Positions 35,993 through 50,407 of a DNA stretch of 64,000 nucleotides are shown here, piece after piece. The DNA is from Urechis unicinctus (taxonomy: Eukaryota; Annelida; Polychaeta; Xenopneusta; Urechidae), in the NCBI GenBank assembly GCA_034190875.2, contig CM067343.1, positions 38,297,661-38,361,660 of the forward strand. Reading direction: 5' to 3'. Within the stretch, counting starts at the first letter, position 1. Each line of letters opens with the position of its first letter. The translations under genes were made by a program, and so were the position numbers. Under the pieces are notes generated by a model. The model did not search any database. It was not told where the DNA came from and saw nothing but the letters and a program-made list of their open reading frames with translations.

Positions 35993-38900
35993 ACTTCTTT
36001 TATGCTTAGCTGATTTATTCCCTCCAAATATATTCTTCACATTATGCAATGTGATTCCGAAACGTTACAATGTCTGAAAAACGCTCCTCATGCAGTTATT
36101 TAATTTTGTGGCTTAAACACTCACTAAGCTTTACATTTTCTTTATGTTTGTAAGCAGCCAAGCAATGTGCTTACAGTTAAGTTACCACTGCCGTGCACCT
36201 GTCAGACGTCTCGGACGATACCACATAGCTTCAGGCCTACAAACGCTCGCTTTGTAGTTCCGCCGAGAACGATTGGAGAACATGAATGACCATTTGCTAT
36301 AATCCACTGTGCGCCCTTCACTATAAACACGACATCAAAGCGGTGATGTATTGCCTTACAGCAATCGGATGGAAAAAAACTGAAACCATTCCATTGGCGC
36401 GTATTAACAAACTTATCTGACCCAATGAGACCAAAGCTGCCAGTGATTGAATTGCTTGGTAGGGAAATGTCTCCTGTATCTGTACCAACGAAATTAATAC
36501 TAAAACTATGATGTCATTACTAAAATAATTGAATTCGGGAAAAATATCGGGATATCAATTGGTACTCAATGTTTTTTTAATGTCCGACGAATTAACGCAG
36601 ATCTCAACTAGCCCAGTACTCTCATCTCATTAATTATGCGCATTAATGAATTGGTACGAGTGACCAATACTCCGCGTTCAGCAGTCTGTGTTGATGATAG
36701 AATTCTACAAATGGACCGTGTTACTCAGTATAGTCCCATGAGCCACACTTCCATAACATTTGGGCCATCTTTTAATGATTGATGTTTCTTGTGGAGACTT
36801 AACGCACAAATAAATAATAAAATAATATTTATGTATTTAGTGTAATGCGCTGTTTAAAACGAGAAGTTTTACCAGAATGTGCGAATGCTTTGCGCTTATT
36901 TAACGAGCTAGGGATGGAATGGTGTTTCACAGTAAGAAGGTGAAGGTAGATGAGTCGGGGGAGAAATATGTACAAATATGCAAATATCAACATCAGTCAA
37001 GTGTAACAAGCGAGAGTCCACCTCACGCCAAGGGTCACGCCGGTACAGTTTGTGCGGATTACTACCACAAGCGACTGGTTGAATGTGCTAGAATGTCTCG
37101 AAAAGAGAGCTGTCCGTTAATATTTTAATAAAGGACAGAAACTATTTCGCTGGTAAAGAGTAAATACCATACGATCAGCAGTTAAACAGTCGAGATTGCG
37201 GGGGGAAATTCATTGTATCCAAGAAACTCACATCTACAATGACCTCTGATTTGAACAACGCCCATATCTTCGACAGTCAGTGCCGGGTTTTCAACCACAC
37301 CTTTGCTGGTATTGTTAGATGAGTGTGCTGTTTTCTGTTTCACAACCTACCATTGATGTGTGCCTGTGGAGGCCGAGGGCGCCACAATAGTGGCAAGCCG
37401 CCTACGATCATGTCTGCTGAGCACACATGGCGATAATACATTCCCTACGTTACGTCCAAAACTGGTTGTAAAGTACATAACTCGCCTTACAAAAGTACAT
37501 ACTTTATCTGTGTTCAAAACGCAATCGTCGTCAAATGAGTGTTGTTGAAGCAGAGTCAGCTATTTAAGATGCAATCATTTTGCATACCGAGCTATGCTCC
37601 ATTAAGCCTAATAATCAACGTTAATACACCAAGTCCAAATGCAGCTTCAATAAAAATTACTGCTTCGTACAATGAAAGCTGCTTATGAACTTTAAATCTA
37701 TCAAACACACTCGAGCATTGCATTTGGTATTGTTTAGGTATACCTAGTTCGGCTTCGTGTTGTGTTTAAGTGCCTTATATTGAGGCTTAACGGTCTATTT
37801 GAGAACAGCACGCACATGATGGATTATTCTTAATCCACATTACAAATGGACCTGAATCTTCCCCTCCCCCACCTAAACTGCCGAGCAAAAGTAACACCTT
37901 ATTTCTTTATGACATTTTAAGCACTATGCTTGTGTACCCTGTCTGGGCGGCCATCTGCTCCCCTGTATATCTTATTTAATGTCATGATGTAAATTCTTTA
38001 TAGCCTCATATTCATCATCAATGCGGTGTCACTATGTTACCCGCAAACAAGGTTTTGTTAAATCATTACTCTCTCCGCACTATGGCCGTATCATTACCGC
38101 AACTGTGATAGAATCACATCACATGCATTTTGATGTTGCGATATAATATATAGTTCATGAGCTGTTAGTTTTTGACGCTTTGCTATCATCGTTGGATCCA
38201 AATGCCAATTATATGGTTGCGTACATTTTACCGAGGCATTTAATGTACCATTCGTATTCTATATCCTCATTAACTTCCTTGACGAATGAAAAATGTGCTT
38301 AGTTCATTCGAGATTTGCTAAATGGGGATATTTGTAAAATGAATACAACAATTATAATAGCAATGCAAAAGAACATAGTTTCGACAACAGTTTCAATTGA
38401 CTGGTTGATATGTCTTATGAATGTTCGTACAGATGTTCCACCTTATTGTCAAAAGCAATTGAGGTGGTGAATTGAATAGCCTGTACTCATGTAAATTGTA
38501 TTGTTTTGTCTGTCGCTTCAGGCAAGCGAAATAGATGGCGGTTCTGACGTTAACATATTTAAATGACCGTTCAGTGTTTTATAGGCACCATTATTTTCCA
38601 CAATAACCAATTATGTCAAGTTATCACTTGAGATATATGTTAATCCAGAGTATTGCCGTTTGTCTTAACCAATTAAGCTTCATTTTCATTACTGTGAATA
38701 TTGCTGGCAATAATAAGTAGATGCCTTCGCATTACCTTACATAAACCGACGACAGCAATCTATAGAAAAGTCGATTGATAGTTGTTGATCTTATTCAACA
38801 TTGCCGATTGCGGATCAATCATATATCACGGTTTATTTACCGTGACACACATATATATTTTCGTCAATATCCAACATCATGTTCTAATCAACCCGCGTTG

Positions 38901-41900
38901 GTATATATCGTAATATTCGACCGCTTCAAGTTATTTGAGAATAGGGTAAATTAATATCGTCACATTTAAAAATGCGAGATAGTTGATGTCAGTGTTACGT
39001 TGAAACTTTTTGGGGATTGCTTCAATATAATACAAATCATTCAATTCTGGCCAGGATTTGATATATCATATTTGTCTCACTCTGACACACAGCATCCTGG
39101 TTAGTTTTGAGCTAAGGATGTAACTATAAGCTGAGACTACTCACCATATATGAGTGCAGTCTTTATCTGCCAGCGCTCATCCGCAGCTGCATCATTTATC
39201 AGTTAAATTATATATCAGTCAATAATTCGCGCACAGGAAAGTAACTGTGCAGCATTCGTCTAATCACTTCACATCCATGTAAGGACATTTGTGCTATCTG
39301 AGGAGAATCAATGATCAGTGCTATCTTTTATAGTCCTATAGCAGGTAGTTATGAATTGTTTGATATTTGTTGAAAGGAATTGAATATCGGCTGCGTACCT
39401 AGTTACAAAGATGCCAAGTAAAATAAAAGCCTAAATTAAACCTTAAAAGCACTTAACCATCTTAACTGAATTTTGCAACCGAAGTTATGCAAAATAAATA
39501 TAGTTATTTGCAACACAACACACGCTCGTTTGGGTAGCGAATCATATTATTAAATTACTGAAAATCTGAGGATTGAAGTAACATAGTACGCAATTGCTTT
39601 AACATAAACTTGCAATCTACTTTATATCACAATCAGTCATCTTATGAACAGAATGTTGGCTAAAGTAGTTTCAGTAATGGCGTGGTTTAATTTGTTGATT
39701 CCTATTCAGTACATGATTCAAGCTGAGGCCTTAAATATGTCATGTATCTTGGCAAGAACTGATGCTAATAATAACTATGCAAAATATGTTTGCAATAAAT
39801 TATAACTAACATTAAGTGCTCGCCATATTTCAGGGGGATCGAATTGTTCAACAGTTTGTCCAATCAAAATGCATTTTACTGATACGGCGTAGATGATGTC
39901 AGATATCTGCCGCTCGGAACATCAACCAGCTCCAAACACTTTAATTTGGGACACTTTGTACTAGATGTTTCGACGGAAGTGTTATTAAGACGTCATACAT
40001 AACTTTATGTGCCTCTCTTTAACTTGGATGCAATTGGTCTTATCTATGAATCAGTAATTAAAACCGAGGATGTCACTTTCGTTACAAATGACCAGTAACA
40101 AAGTAAAAGACTAGCAAAATGAAACAACATCAAAACGAGAGAGTACAATAGGTGGACGGGGTGGAGTGTGCTGAAAGGATTTCCGTTAGTAAATCAAATT
40201 AACTTCTAGCTAAAAAATGCTATTGTAATGATGAGTTCTCAAACCATATCACTTATTGGTGCGTGATCCTGTTATTTTATCACTTAGCCATTAGTTAATT
40301 GTGATAGTAAACAACACGTGCACAAGCGGTGGGTAAGGCAAAATAAAATATCCTTAAAATAGCAGGCGCGGAATAGTAACATTGCGTGAACACTGTTCCA
40401 TGGTGGTATTTATTGTTCAAGCTAACAAAGAGTCTGCATATATGAATCTATGAACAAGGTGGTATACATAACGCATGTGGCTTACATGAAATGAACAATA
40501 ACGCGTCAGAGTTGGCGCATTAGCCGAGATAGTATCCTGATTCGAACACAAAACGCATGTTTAATGCAAACATATATTGTATACGATCTTAATTGTAGCT
40601 CTACGCTGGAGTTTATTTCATGAAATCGATAGATATCTAAAGCGTCAGTAGATGTTAAACATATTAGGCAATCGGTAATGCATACCATATATTTATAGCG
40701 CCTATATTTATCCATCTGCAGGAGAGCTTGCGTATAACGGTTGTTGGTAGTTATAGACTGGCTTTGAGGGACACGTTATATTTATTTAAATTTAAAACGA
40801 TACCACTTTTTATGTACAAATGGGCATTTGAACCTTATGTATAAATATAAAACACACACGTAGAATGATATTATTTTGTTAAGTGTGCGTAATGATGAAA
40901 AACATTTTTACCTAGAACGTAATGAGCCTAGGTAAGTGACATGTGATACAAACATTTTTAACCTTTAACGGAAAAGCGTAGATATTAGAAGCAAAATTCT
41001 TACAAGGGTCAAATTAAACTGACTTTATACCCAGCTTCTCTTTGGTTATTGACCATTGTAAGGAGCGTATTCAGCATGTTCACCGAAACGGGTGTACCAA
41101 TGTGTCAATTAACGTGAAATGTCATTTATATACATAGATTTACGAATGCGTAAATTATCACATGAATCCGATGCATTTATAATCTCTGGGTGTGATTTGT
41201 ACGAGGTAGCAACGCATTCCACACTCTCTCCAGACCACATCGTTATCTGCATATACGTGTCTAGACATCTGAAAGAAGTCATTTGCCATAATTATACCTG
41301 TTTTACTTCAACGTCGTGGAATGCAACAACGCCAGTCATTATAGAAAAACGTTTGGCAGCGGCTAATTTGTTATTTCAAAGAAACACACATGATGCATCT
41401 TGCAATACGCAATGGTCCTACTCGGATATTGCAAACATCCATCAATAGAATAATATCTAATTCATCGACCACGTATTTCAATAGTTATATGCCATGCATT
41501 TTAAAATCTTTACCCAACTTTTGTGAACTTTGAATGAGTATTCGAACACGCCTTTGACATATTTCTTGTCAAAGGTTTTTGATACATAGATAGACCCGTA
41601 GTAATCATCTACTTCCCTATTGCTGTAGCTCCGCAGTGATGCAACAGCAGCACATAAACGCACACAAGGATTATGGTTTATAGTTTGATACTGCTTTGTG
41701 GCCCATTACCTTAGATTCACCATGCTTACAGATGTCTTACTTAATTTATCGAAATGGATTTGTAGAAGACGCAACCATAGTGTAACAAAAATACCCGTCA
41801 GACGCTTCTCTACCCAAGCCACGTGCCCGTTTCGTTACTATATAAATGGTAATGGTGCATGTGTAGCAATAAAACCTCACTTACAGAAATAAACCAGACG

Positions 41901-42659
41901 GCCTGAGGCATATTTATAATTGTGTGAAGGAAGAGATTACACGTTTTGAGTAATTTAACTGTTGACCGTAAATGACGGGCTATAATATTTGACAATAAAC
42001 TGTGGTGCGTTGTATTATGCGTTGTACGAAAACACATATTATTTATTACATTTCTAAACTTTTTTTCAATACAAAGACGACAAAGGCTTTTTAAAAGTTG
42101 TTCTTTGTTTCATTTGACGTTTTTTTGACCACCCTGTCGCGCACTTCAAAGTATTCGTCATTGTATTTAACCATTCTGAGCCTTAAAGCATTACTCTTAT
42201 ACTGACTCTTCAATTCATGTCAGCAAGTAATTGGGCAAAATAACCACCTGAAACCACAGCAAGCCAATTATGTCACAGCAAACGACCTACTGTTATTTCA
42301 GTTGTGACTGAGCAGTTGTATTGTAGTGGCATCATCTACCGATGGCAGCATGAAAAGTTAAATGACGCTACAATTTTCAATAGGTTTACATTGTTGAGTG
42401 GATAATAACCGCCCCCCCCCCCCAGCCCTTCCTAACGGTCACCACACACCATCAATCGCACATGCTGTTTTGGGTGAAGCCCGGCCAAGTTGCTCATGTG
42501 ATTGCAAATGTGACGAAACATTACTCTAGAGAACCCAGGCAGAACCAGATGCTGACTAAAACAAGTCACTAAGCCAGTTTCTGACTTTTCCTCCAACATC
42601 TAGAGGGCCTTCAGAAGATCTTGGAATGTCAATTATATGGATTGACGCGTCATTGTTAC
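35993..42659. other. Unassigned AT-rich DNA
   Basis: About 6.7 kb without a recognisable gene or repeat. The longest open frame is 109 codons (41119-41448, plus strand, unrecognised). A C13-type run lies at about 42412-42423. A tRNA-like B-box resemblance near 40540 was rejected. Confidence 0.55.
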
Positions 42660-42692
42660 ACACACATACACACACACAGATATACATATATA

Positions 42693-42780
<88 letters not shown>

Positions 42781-43031
42781 CATATATATATGTGTATATA
42801 CATATATTTAAATATGTATTTTTAAATTTATATATAGATCTATATATCTCTATATATATATATATATATATATAGATATGTATATGTAAATATACATATA
42901 TATAATTATATCTACATATCAAATATTTTTAAATGTATGTTTGTATATATAAACATATATATAAAAAATATATATGTATATATATATATATATCTATTAT
43001 TTATACATATTGATAAGCATATTAATACCTG

Positions 43032-43070
<39 letters not shown>

Positions 43071-43146
43071 ATATATATAGTATATATATATATATATATA
43101 TATATAAATATATATATAAATATATAAATAATATATATATATAGAG

Positions 43147-43202
<56 letters not shown>

Positions 43203-43320
43203 ATCTCTATATCTCTATATCTCTCTCTATATCTCTCTCTATCTATATATATATCTCTCTCTCTCTCTCTCTATATATATCTCTATCTATATCTCTCTAT
43301 CTATATATATATATATATAT
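42660..43320. repeat. Compound microsatellite (CA)n-(TA)n-TCTA-(CT)n
   Basis: Starts with CACACATACACACACACAGA, continues as (TA)n blocks separated by GATA/TAAATA steps, and ends in TCTA and (CT)n blocks at 43200-43310. At 660 bp it is the most heterogeneous simple-sequence tract in the window. It lies about 240 bp before the piggyBac-like relic. Confidence 0.95.
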
Positions 43321-43557
43321 TCTTCTTTATTTTGTTTCTTTAACCTCTGAAAAGTGTTTGTGCAAAGTGGACGCTACCACTTAACTGGAATTGCTCAAGC
43401 ATCACAATCATTCTCATCTCAGCTATATCACATCTAATATGAAAGTGACGTAAAACCCAACCATTACTATTGCTGTTGCGATTAACGTTATTTGCATCCA
43501 CTCAGATGCGGCGTAGCGTTGTAGTGATCATAACGCTTTTACGGCAATTGCAGCCAG

Positions 43558-44142
43558 TTGAGCGTTATGACGAACGTCCCGATGTTTTTGTATAGGCATC
43601 ATACGGTTCGTCTGTTATCAATGTCCTTGCCATGTCCTCAAAATGCGTCCGGACCTTATGTTATGTCGACTGTCAGCAAGAACAGGAATTTCCCTTCTAG
43701 TTTCCACCAGTTGAACCATAACAAGTATTATGACCTATTTGTCATCCTCCAGACGAAACGAAATGTACATGCCTGTTTCTCGCCAATGTTATCTCCTACA
43801 TATTCACTTGGTATATATGTAATGTAATTATTAAGAAAAATGCCTTGACTAGTGCAAGGCCAGAGGTGCTTTGGAAGCTCTGTCATGTTTTCCAGCAGAT
43901 ACTATTTTATTTTCTCACCTCCAATTAAGAAGTGGCAGCGGCTGATGAACTGATGCATTGTATTCTTCGTTCCTAACATCACTGATATTGTCACCAAGAA
44001 CAAGATTAACTTCCGTTCTTTCATCTCGATGAACAAGGGGGTATCTTACATGCTTCAGAGGGAGCTTGAAGCCTGTTACCTCCGCGACTTAAAGCATAAG
44101 CAAGATCGATGGAAATTGTCAGCAGGTAAAAGGGACATGTAA
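43558..44142 (+). pseudogene. piggyBac-like transposase relic (C-terminal half)
   Basis: One plus-strand frame stays recognisable across 195 codons with stops at 43825, about 43843 and 43951. It reads NASGPYVM, KNRNFPSSFHQLNHNK and TKRNVHACFSPMLSPTYS. These resemble the piggyBac G-T-V-x-x-N-R-K-x-x-P segment and the D-K-R-x-V-x-x-L-S-T-x-H segment. Further on come LVQGQRCFGSSV (compare D-Y-N-x-x-M-G-G-V-D), RYYFIFSPPIKKWQRL (compare Y-Y-x-x-x-R-x-x-K-W-W-K) and KNKINFRSF followed by LQRELEACYLRDLKHKQ. Third codon positions between 43954 and 44140 are GC-rich (AAC, AAG, TTC, ATC, GTC) against the AT-rich surroundings, which supports former coding use. The catalytic N-terminal part and the terminal repeats were not found. 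The family call rests on motif order only and could be another DDE family. Confidence 0.5.
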
Positions 44143-44433
44143 TCCCCTATGTCAGCGATGTATCCGCCCGTCCAAGGCCACCACCGGTGCAAACAACCTA
44201 AGCATTCCATCTTGGCTCAGCTTACCTACCTAGACTAAACTGGAATCCTCCTTATTAATAAACACTCGGTTATTGCCTTGCAACGGCTATGAATCAGTTT
44301 ATATTACGGGATACCAACAGCGTAAAATTTCATTAGACGCCATGAATTATTAAATGGTTGCATAGGTTTGCCACGCACCGGATAAGGAATAAGTGACACC
44401 CTTGTTGTCAATATTGGAAGAGAATCGATATTA

Positions 44434-44541
<108 letters not shown>

Positions 44542-44935
44542 CGTTATGTTCGTTGTTCGTTCCCTCTATCGAATGTCAGGTGGACTGGATATATACATGA
44601 AGGAAGTAATTCATAACAATATACCAGAAGTTGGGATAATGATATATCAGATAATAACGAGAAACAAGCTGTTAGAGGCAGAGTGCAAAAAGGTCGTCGG
44701 TCCGATATATAAAATTTTCAAACACCCCTTACAAATTCCTGCGCGATGCATCAGCCAAAACCTTGTAGTGGATAAAAGTTAATGGCGATAATGTACAGTG
44801 AAACATAACTTTTAAATGAAAAATTGCACGATAAAGCACTCAAAAAGGTCTTGATTTTTTTTTAACTCCATCGTGTGCCAAGATGTGACTGTGTTCCAAA
44901 AAGGCTGGTCGATTGTCTCAAAAATGTTGCATTCG

Positions 44936-47871
<2,936 letters not shown>

Positions 47872-48372
47872 AGCTGATGTTGTATATCTGAAGGATTTTC
47901 GGAATTATCTTTGGTATAAGACAAATATCAGGAAGCAGGATGAGTCTCGATCGGAACAAGCTAAGCGTCCACTTAAACGATCAATGAGCACGGTTATCAT
48001 CTGTATTAACATGGCAAAAAAACCTGTAACGGGCATGTCATTAGATAACGAAAATAACAGCTAGCCTTAGGTGATTTATTGGATGTGGTTTGGCACGCCA
48101 TGGTTCAAAATAACAGCTGTCTTAAGATCAATTAGTGGGAGTGGTTTGGTATGTCATGGCTAATAATGGTATGTTTTGTGGTTTATACAGGCAACAAATA
48201 TACGAATTCTGCAAAAACTTAAATTCATTGTGTGTTTTTATTGCAACTGTTATCTTGGGTAAGCAGGATTACAAAGACTGAGCTCTTTCACAAAGCAAAT
48301 AATTCCATGGTTCCCTGATCAATATAATGAGATCAAAGAAAAGGTAGTGATTCATGTTAAAGACATACAGGC
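47872..48372 (+). repeat. 500-bp repeat of unknown family, uninterrupted copy
   Basis: Matches 48757-48845 joined to 50000-50407 with roughly 5-8% differences. It starts AGCTGATGTTGTA and ends ACATACAGGC. A plus-strand frame entering from 47759 covers the first 190 bp (peptide KDFRNYLWYKTNIRKQDESR) and stops at 48062. Another frame near the right end reads VPDQYNEIKEKVVIHVKDI. Neither is recognised. It preserves the empty target site of the Harbinger-like insertion at 47960-47964 (CAAG-C-TAA-GCG). Confidence 0.9.
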
Positions 48373-48866
48373 TCCAAATAGTCTCCGTCTAACCCACGGG
48401 CAAAGTAAATTTCGGATGTGGTGGCCTTTAATTCATTTTTAGATGAATAACAATAACAGCGCTTCCGTGAATTAGCAAATTATTTTATTGCGAAGGATTT
48501 ATCATGAAGTGCACCAATATGTTACTTCTTTCATTGAAGCACATCACAATCAGCCAACCAGTCCACCACAGCTGCCTCCATCATAACCGGTGAATCACAA
48601 TCCAATCAAGACTCCAGACACTTGCCACGCACACATGCCAACTAAAGCATAAGATTTAGCTAAAGAGTAGACGCAGCTGACACTAACAAATTGACTATGC
48701 GTAGTCATCCGTTTCAATAAAGGGCGTATGGAAATAGTCGTGTATTGGGGATATTAAGCTGATGTTGTAAATCTAATGGATTTTCGGAATTATCTTTGGT
48801 ATAAGACAAATATCAGGAAGCAGGATGAGTCTCGATCGGAACAAGTTTATACACCCATCACACTAG

Positions 48867-49165
48867 ACGAAGACCATGAAGACCGCACTACGTCCTGGCA
48901 ATTTCGACGAACGCAGCGAGGAAGCGGTCATATTCTTAACAAATGCTTTGCTCAAGTTCATACTACGTCTTACTGTGTCTTCCAGGCATTCACTGCGTCT
49001 CACACGTTCCAATTACGTTCTTATTGCGCGTATCTTCACGCGCGCATCACGTCCAACGCGTTCATAATAAGCGCGCACCACGTCTTATGCGTTCCTTGTA
49101 CGTTCTTACTACGACCAGGAAGATTGCACCACGCGCTTACCAAGTGCTTATCACGTCCTCATTAT
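48867..49165. repeat. Short-repeat arm of the Harbinger element (left)
   Basis: Degenerate units of roughly 14-20 bp built around TTCTTACTACGTCC, ACGTTC and CACGCG, pyrimidine-rich on the plus strand. The same motif reappears inverted at 49484-49720. A 155-codon plus-strand frame runs through it and is best explained by the repeat lacking stops. Confidence 0.7.
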
Positions 49166-49414
49166 GTTCTTATGAAAATTGAAAAATGTCTGTTGATCTT
49201 CCATTCTCAATTCTTCCACCAGCCGGTCATAATGGCCAAATAGGAGTCTTCTTTCAGCAGAAAGCCAAGGACGCACCCAGCAAGATCTAGGTTATCGTCT
49301 ATGCCTTCTCCTTCGTTGCCTTCTCACTCAAAAAAGTGCAGCTTGTGCATCAAGCAGAGCATGTTGTCCTTGTATCTGAAAGATTTGCTGAAGAAGTTCC
49401 AGATGTGCATTCAT
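49166..49414 (-). pseudogene. PIF/Harbinger transposase, N-terminal remnant
   Basis: An ATG at 49414 opens an 83-codon frame on the minus strand without frameshifts but with two stops (codons 29 and 41). A helical Q/L-rich start (HLELLQQIFQIQGQHALLDA) is followed by an arginine cluster RRQRRRRHRR, then WVRPWLSAERRLLFGHY and LVEELRMEDQQTFFNF. The order R-cluster, W-V-R-P-W-L, F-G-x-Y, L-R-M-E-D, F-x-N-F is the N-terminal signature of animal Harbinger/HARBI1-type transposases. Homology stops at codon 83, where the short-repeat arm starts, and the DDE part is missing. This small stretch is what identifies the whole inverted-repeat element. Confidence 0.85.
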
Positions 49415-49483
49415 ATCTAGTGTTGGTATAAAATGAAGTTATAAGGGAGTTGAATCCCGTATTTATACATGATCACTGTTCAG

Positions 49484-49980
49484 AACCTGGCAGGACGTGG
49501 TAAGAACCCGATACAAACGTGTCTAAGACGTGTTAAGCACCGAAAGAACGTATTAACAACCGAATGAGGTCTTCTACAACTTGGCACGAACGTACCATAG
49601 TCGTAGTAAAAGCGTGGAGATGTTGTGGTGAGAACACCATTGACGTAGCAAGAACGCAATGACAACCTAGAGATGAGAACGCCATTCAATATTTCCCGTC
49701 CATACCACGCTTGCACTACGTCAATCAAGTTCCTACTAGGTTTTAGTTACGCAGTCACTACGTCCATGCCGTCGTTAATACGTTCTCATTAAGTTCTTAC
49801 CACGTCCTGATTCGACCACGACCTCACTACGTTTTTTTTAACATGTTCGAAGTCCGCTCACGTCCTTCACGTCCATGAAGACCATACCACGTCCTTACCA
49901 GTGTCTTCTGCGTTCCTTCTACGTTGACCAAGTTCTGACTGCGTCCTGCCAGATTTTTGAGGACGTAGTTGGAACGTGGC
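49484..49980. repeat. Short-repeat arm of the Harbinger element (right, polarity switches)
   Basis: From 49484 to about 49720 the units read on the minus strand (GGACGTGGTAAGAACC, AAGAACGTATTAACAACC). From about 49725 to 49980 they read on the plus strand again (TTACCACGTCCTGATTCG, CACGTCCTTCACGTCC). The arm can therefore fold back both within itself and on the left arm. Confidence 0.7.
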
Positions 49981-50407
49981 CTAGTGTGATGGGGGCATAA
50001 GCGTCCACTTAAACGATTGATGAGCACGGTTATCATGTATTAACATGGCAAAAAAAACCTTTAACGGGCATGTCATTAGATAACGAAAATAACAGCTATC
50101 CTTAGGTGATTTATTGGATGTGGTTTGGCATGCCATGGTTCAAAATAACAGCTATCTTAAGATCAATTATTGGGAGTGGTTTAGTATGTCATGGCTTATA
50201 ATGGTATGGTTTTGTGTTTAATACAGCAACAAATTAACAAAATCTGCAAAAACTTAAATTCATTGTGTGTTTTCATTGCAACTGTTTGCTTGAGTAAGCA
50301 GGATTACAAAGATTGAGCCCTTTCACTAAGCAAATCATTCCATGGTTCCCTGATCAATATGATGAGATGAAAGAGAAGATAGTGAATCATGTTAATGACA
50401 TACAGGC

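Larger units (their letters stand above)
48850..49997 (-). mobile_element. PIF/Harbinger-type DNA transposon, non-autonomous
   Basis: The left end is TACACCCATCACACTAG (48850-48866) and the right end CTAGTGTGATGGGGGCA (49981-49997). As inverted repeats they agree at 15 of 17 positions. Flanks are TTA on the left and TAA on the right, and the empty site in the sister repeat has TAA at the same point, so a 3-bp TWA duplication with one later substitution explains it. This is the target duplication typical of PIF/Harbinger. The interior carries an N-terminal transposase remnant on the minus strand and arms of short ACGTCC/ACGTTC-rich repeat. The catalytic domain is absent, so any past mobility needed a transposase supplied elsewhere. 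Confidence 0.85.
48757..50407 (+). repeat. 500-bp repeat, second copy, split by a transposon
   Basis: The left part, 48757-48845, equals 47872-47960, and the right part, 50000-50407, equals 47962-48372. The two parts are separated by the 1148-bp inverted-repeat element. Upstream and downstream flanks of the two copies are unrelated, so these are two dispersed insertions or a broken local duplication, not a simple tandem. Confidence 0.9.

Noticed and set aside
40500-40570. Possible tRNA on the minus strand (GTGTTCGAATC resembles a B box)
   Set aside because: The flanking bases do not form a T stem, and no acceptor or anticodon stem could be drawn.
48776-49243. 155-codon plus-strand frame
   Set aside because: It runs from the 500-bp repeat through the inverted repeat into the minisatellite arm of the Harbinger element, so it is not a gene.
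49500-49980. CRISPR-like spaced short repeats
   Set aside because: Units are degenerate, lack constant spacing, change orientation, and lie inside a eukaryotic DNA transposon.
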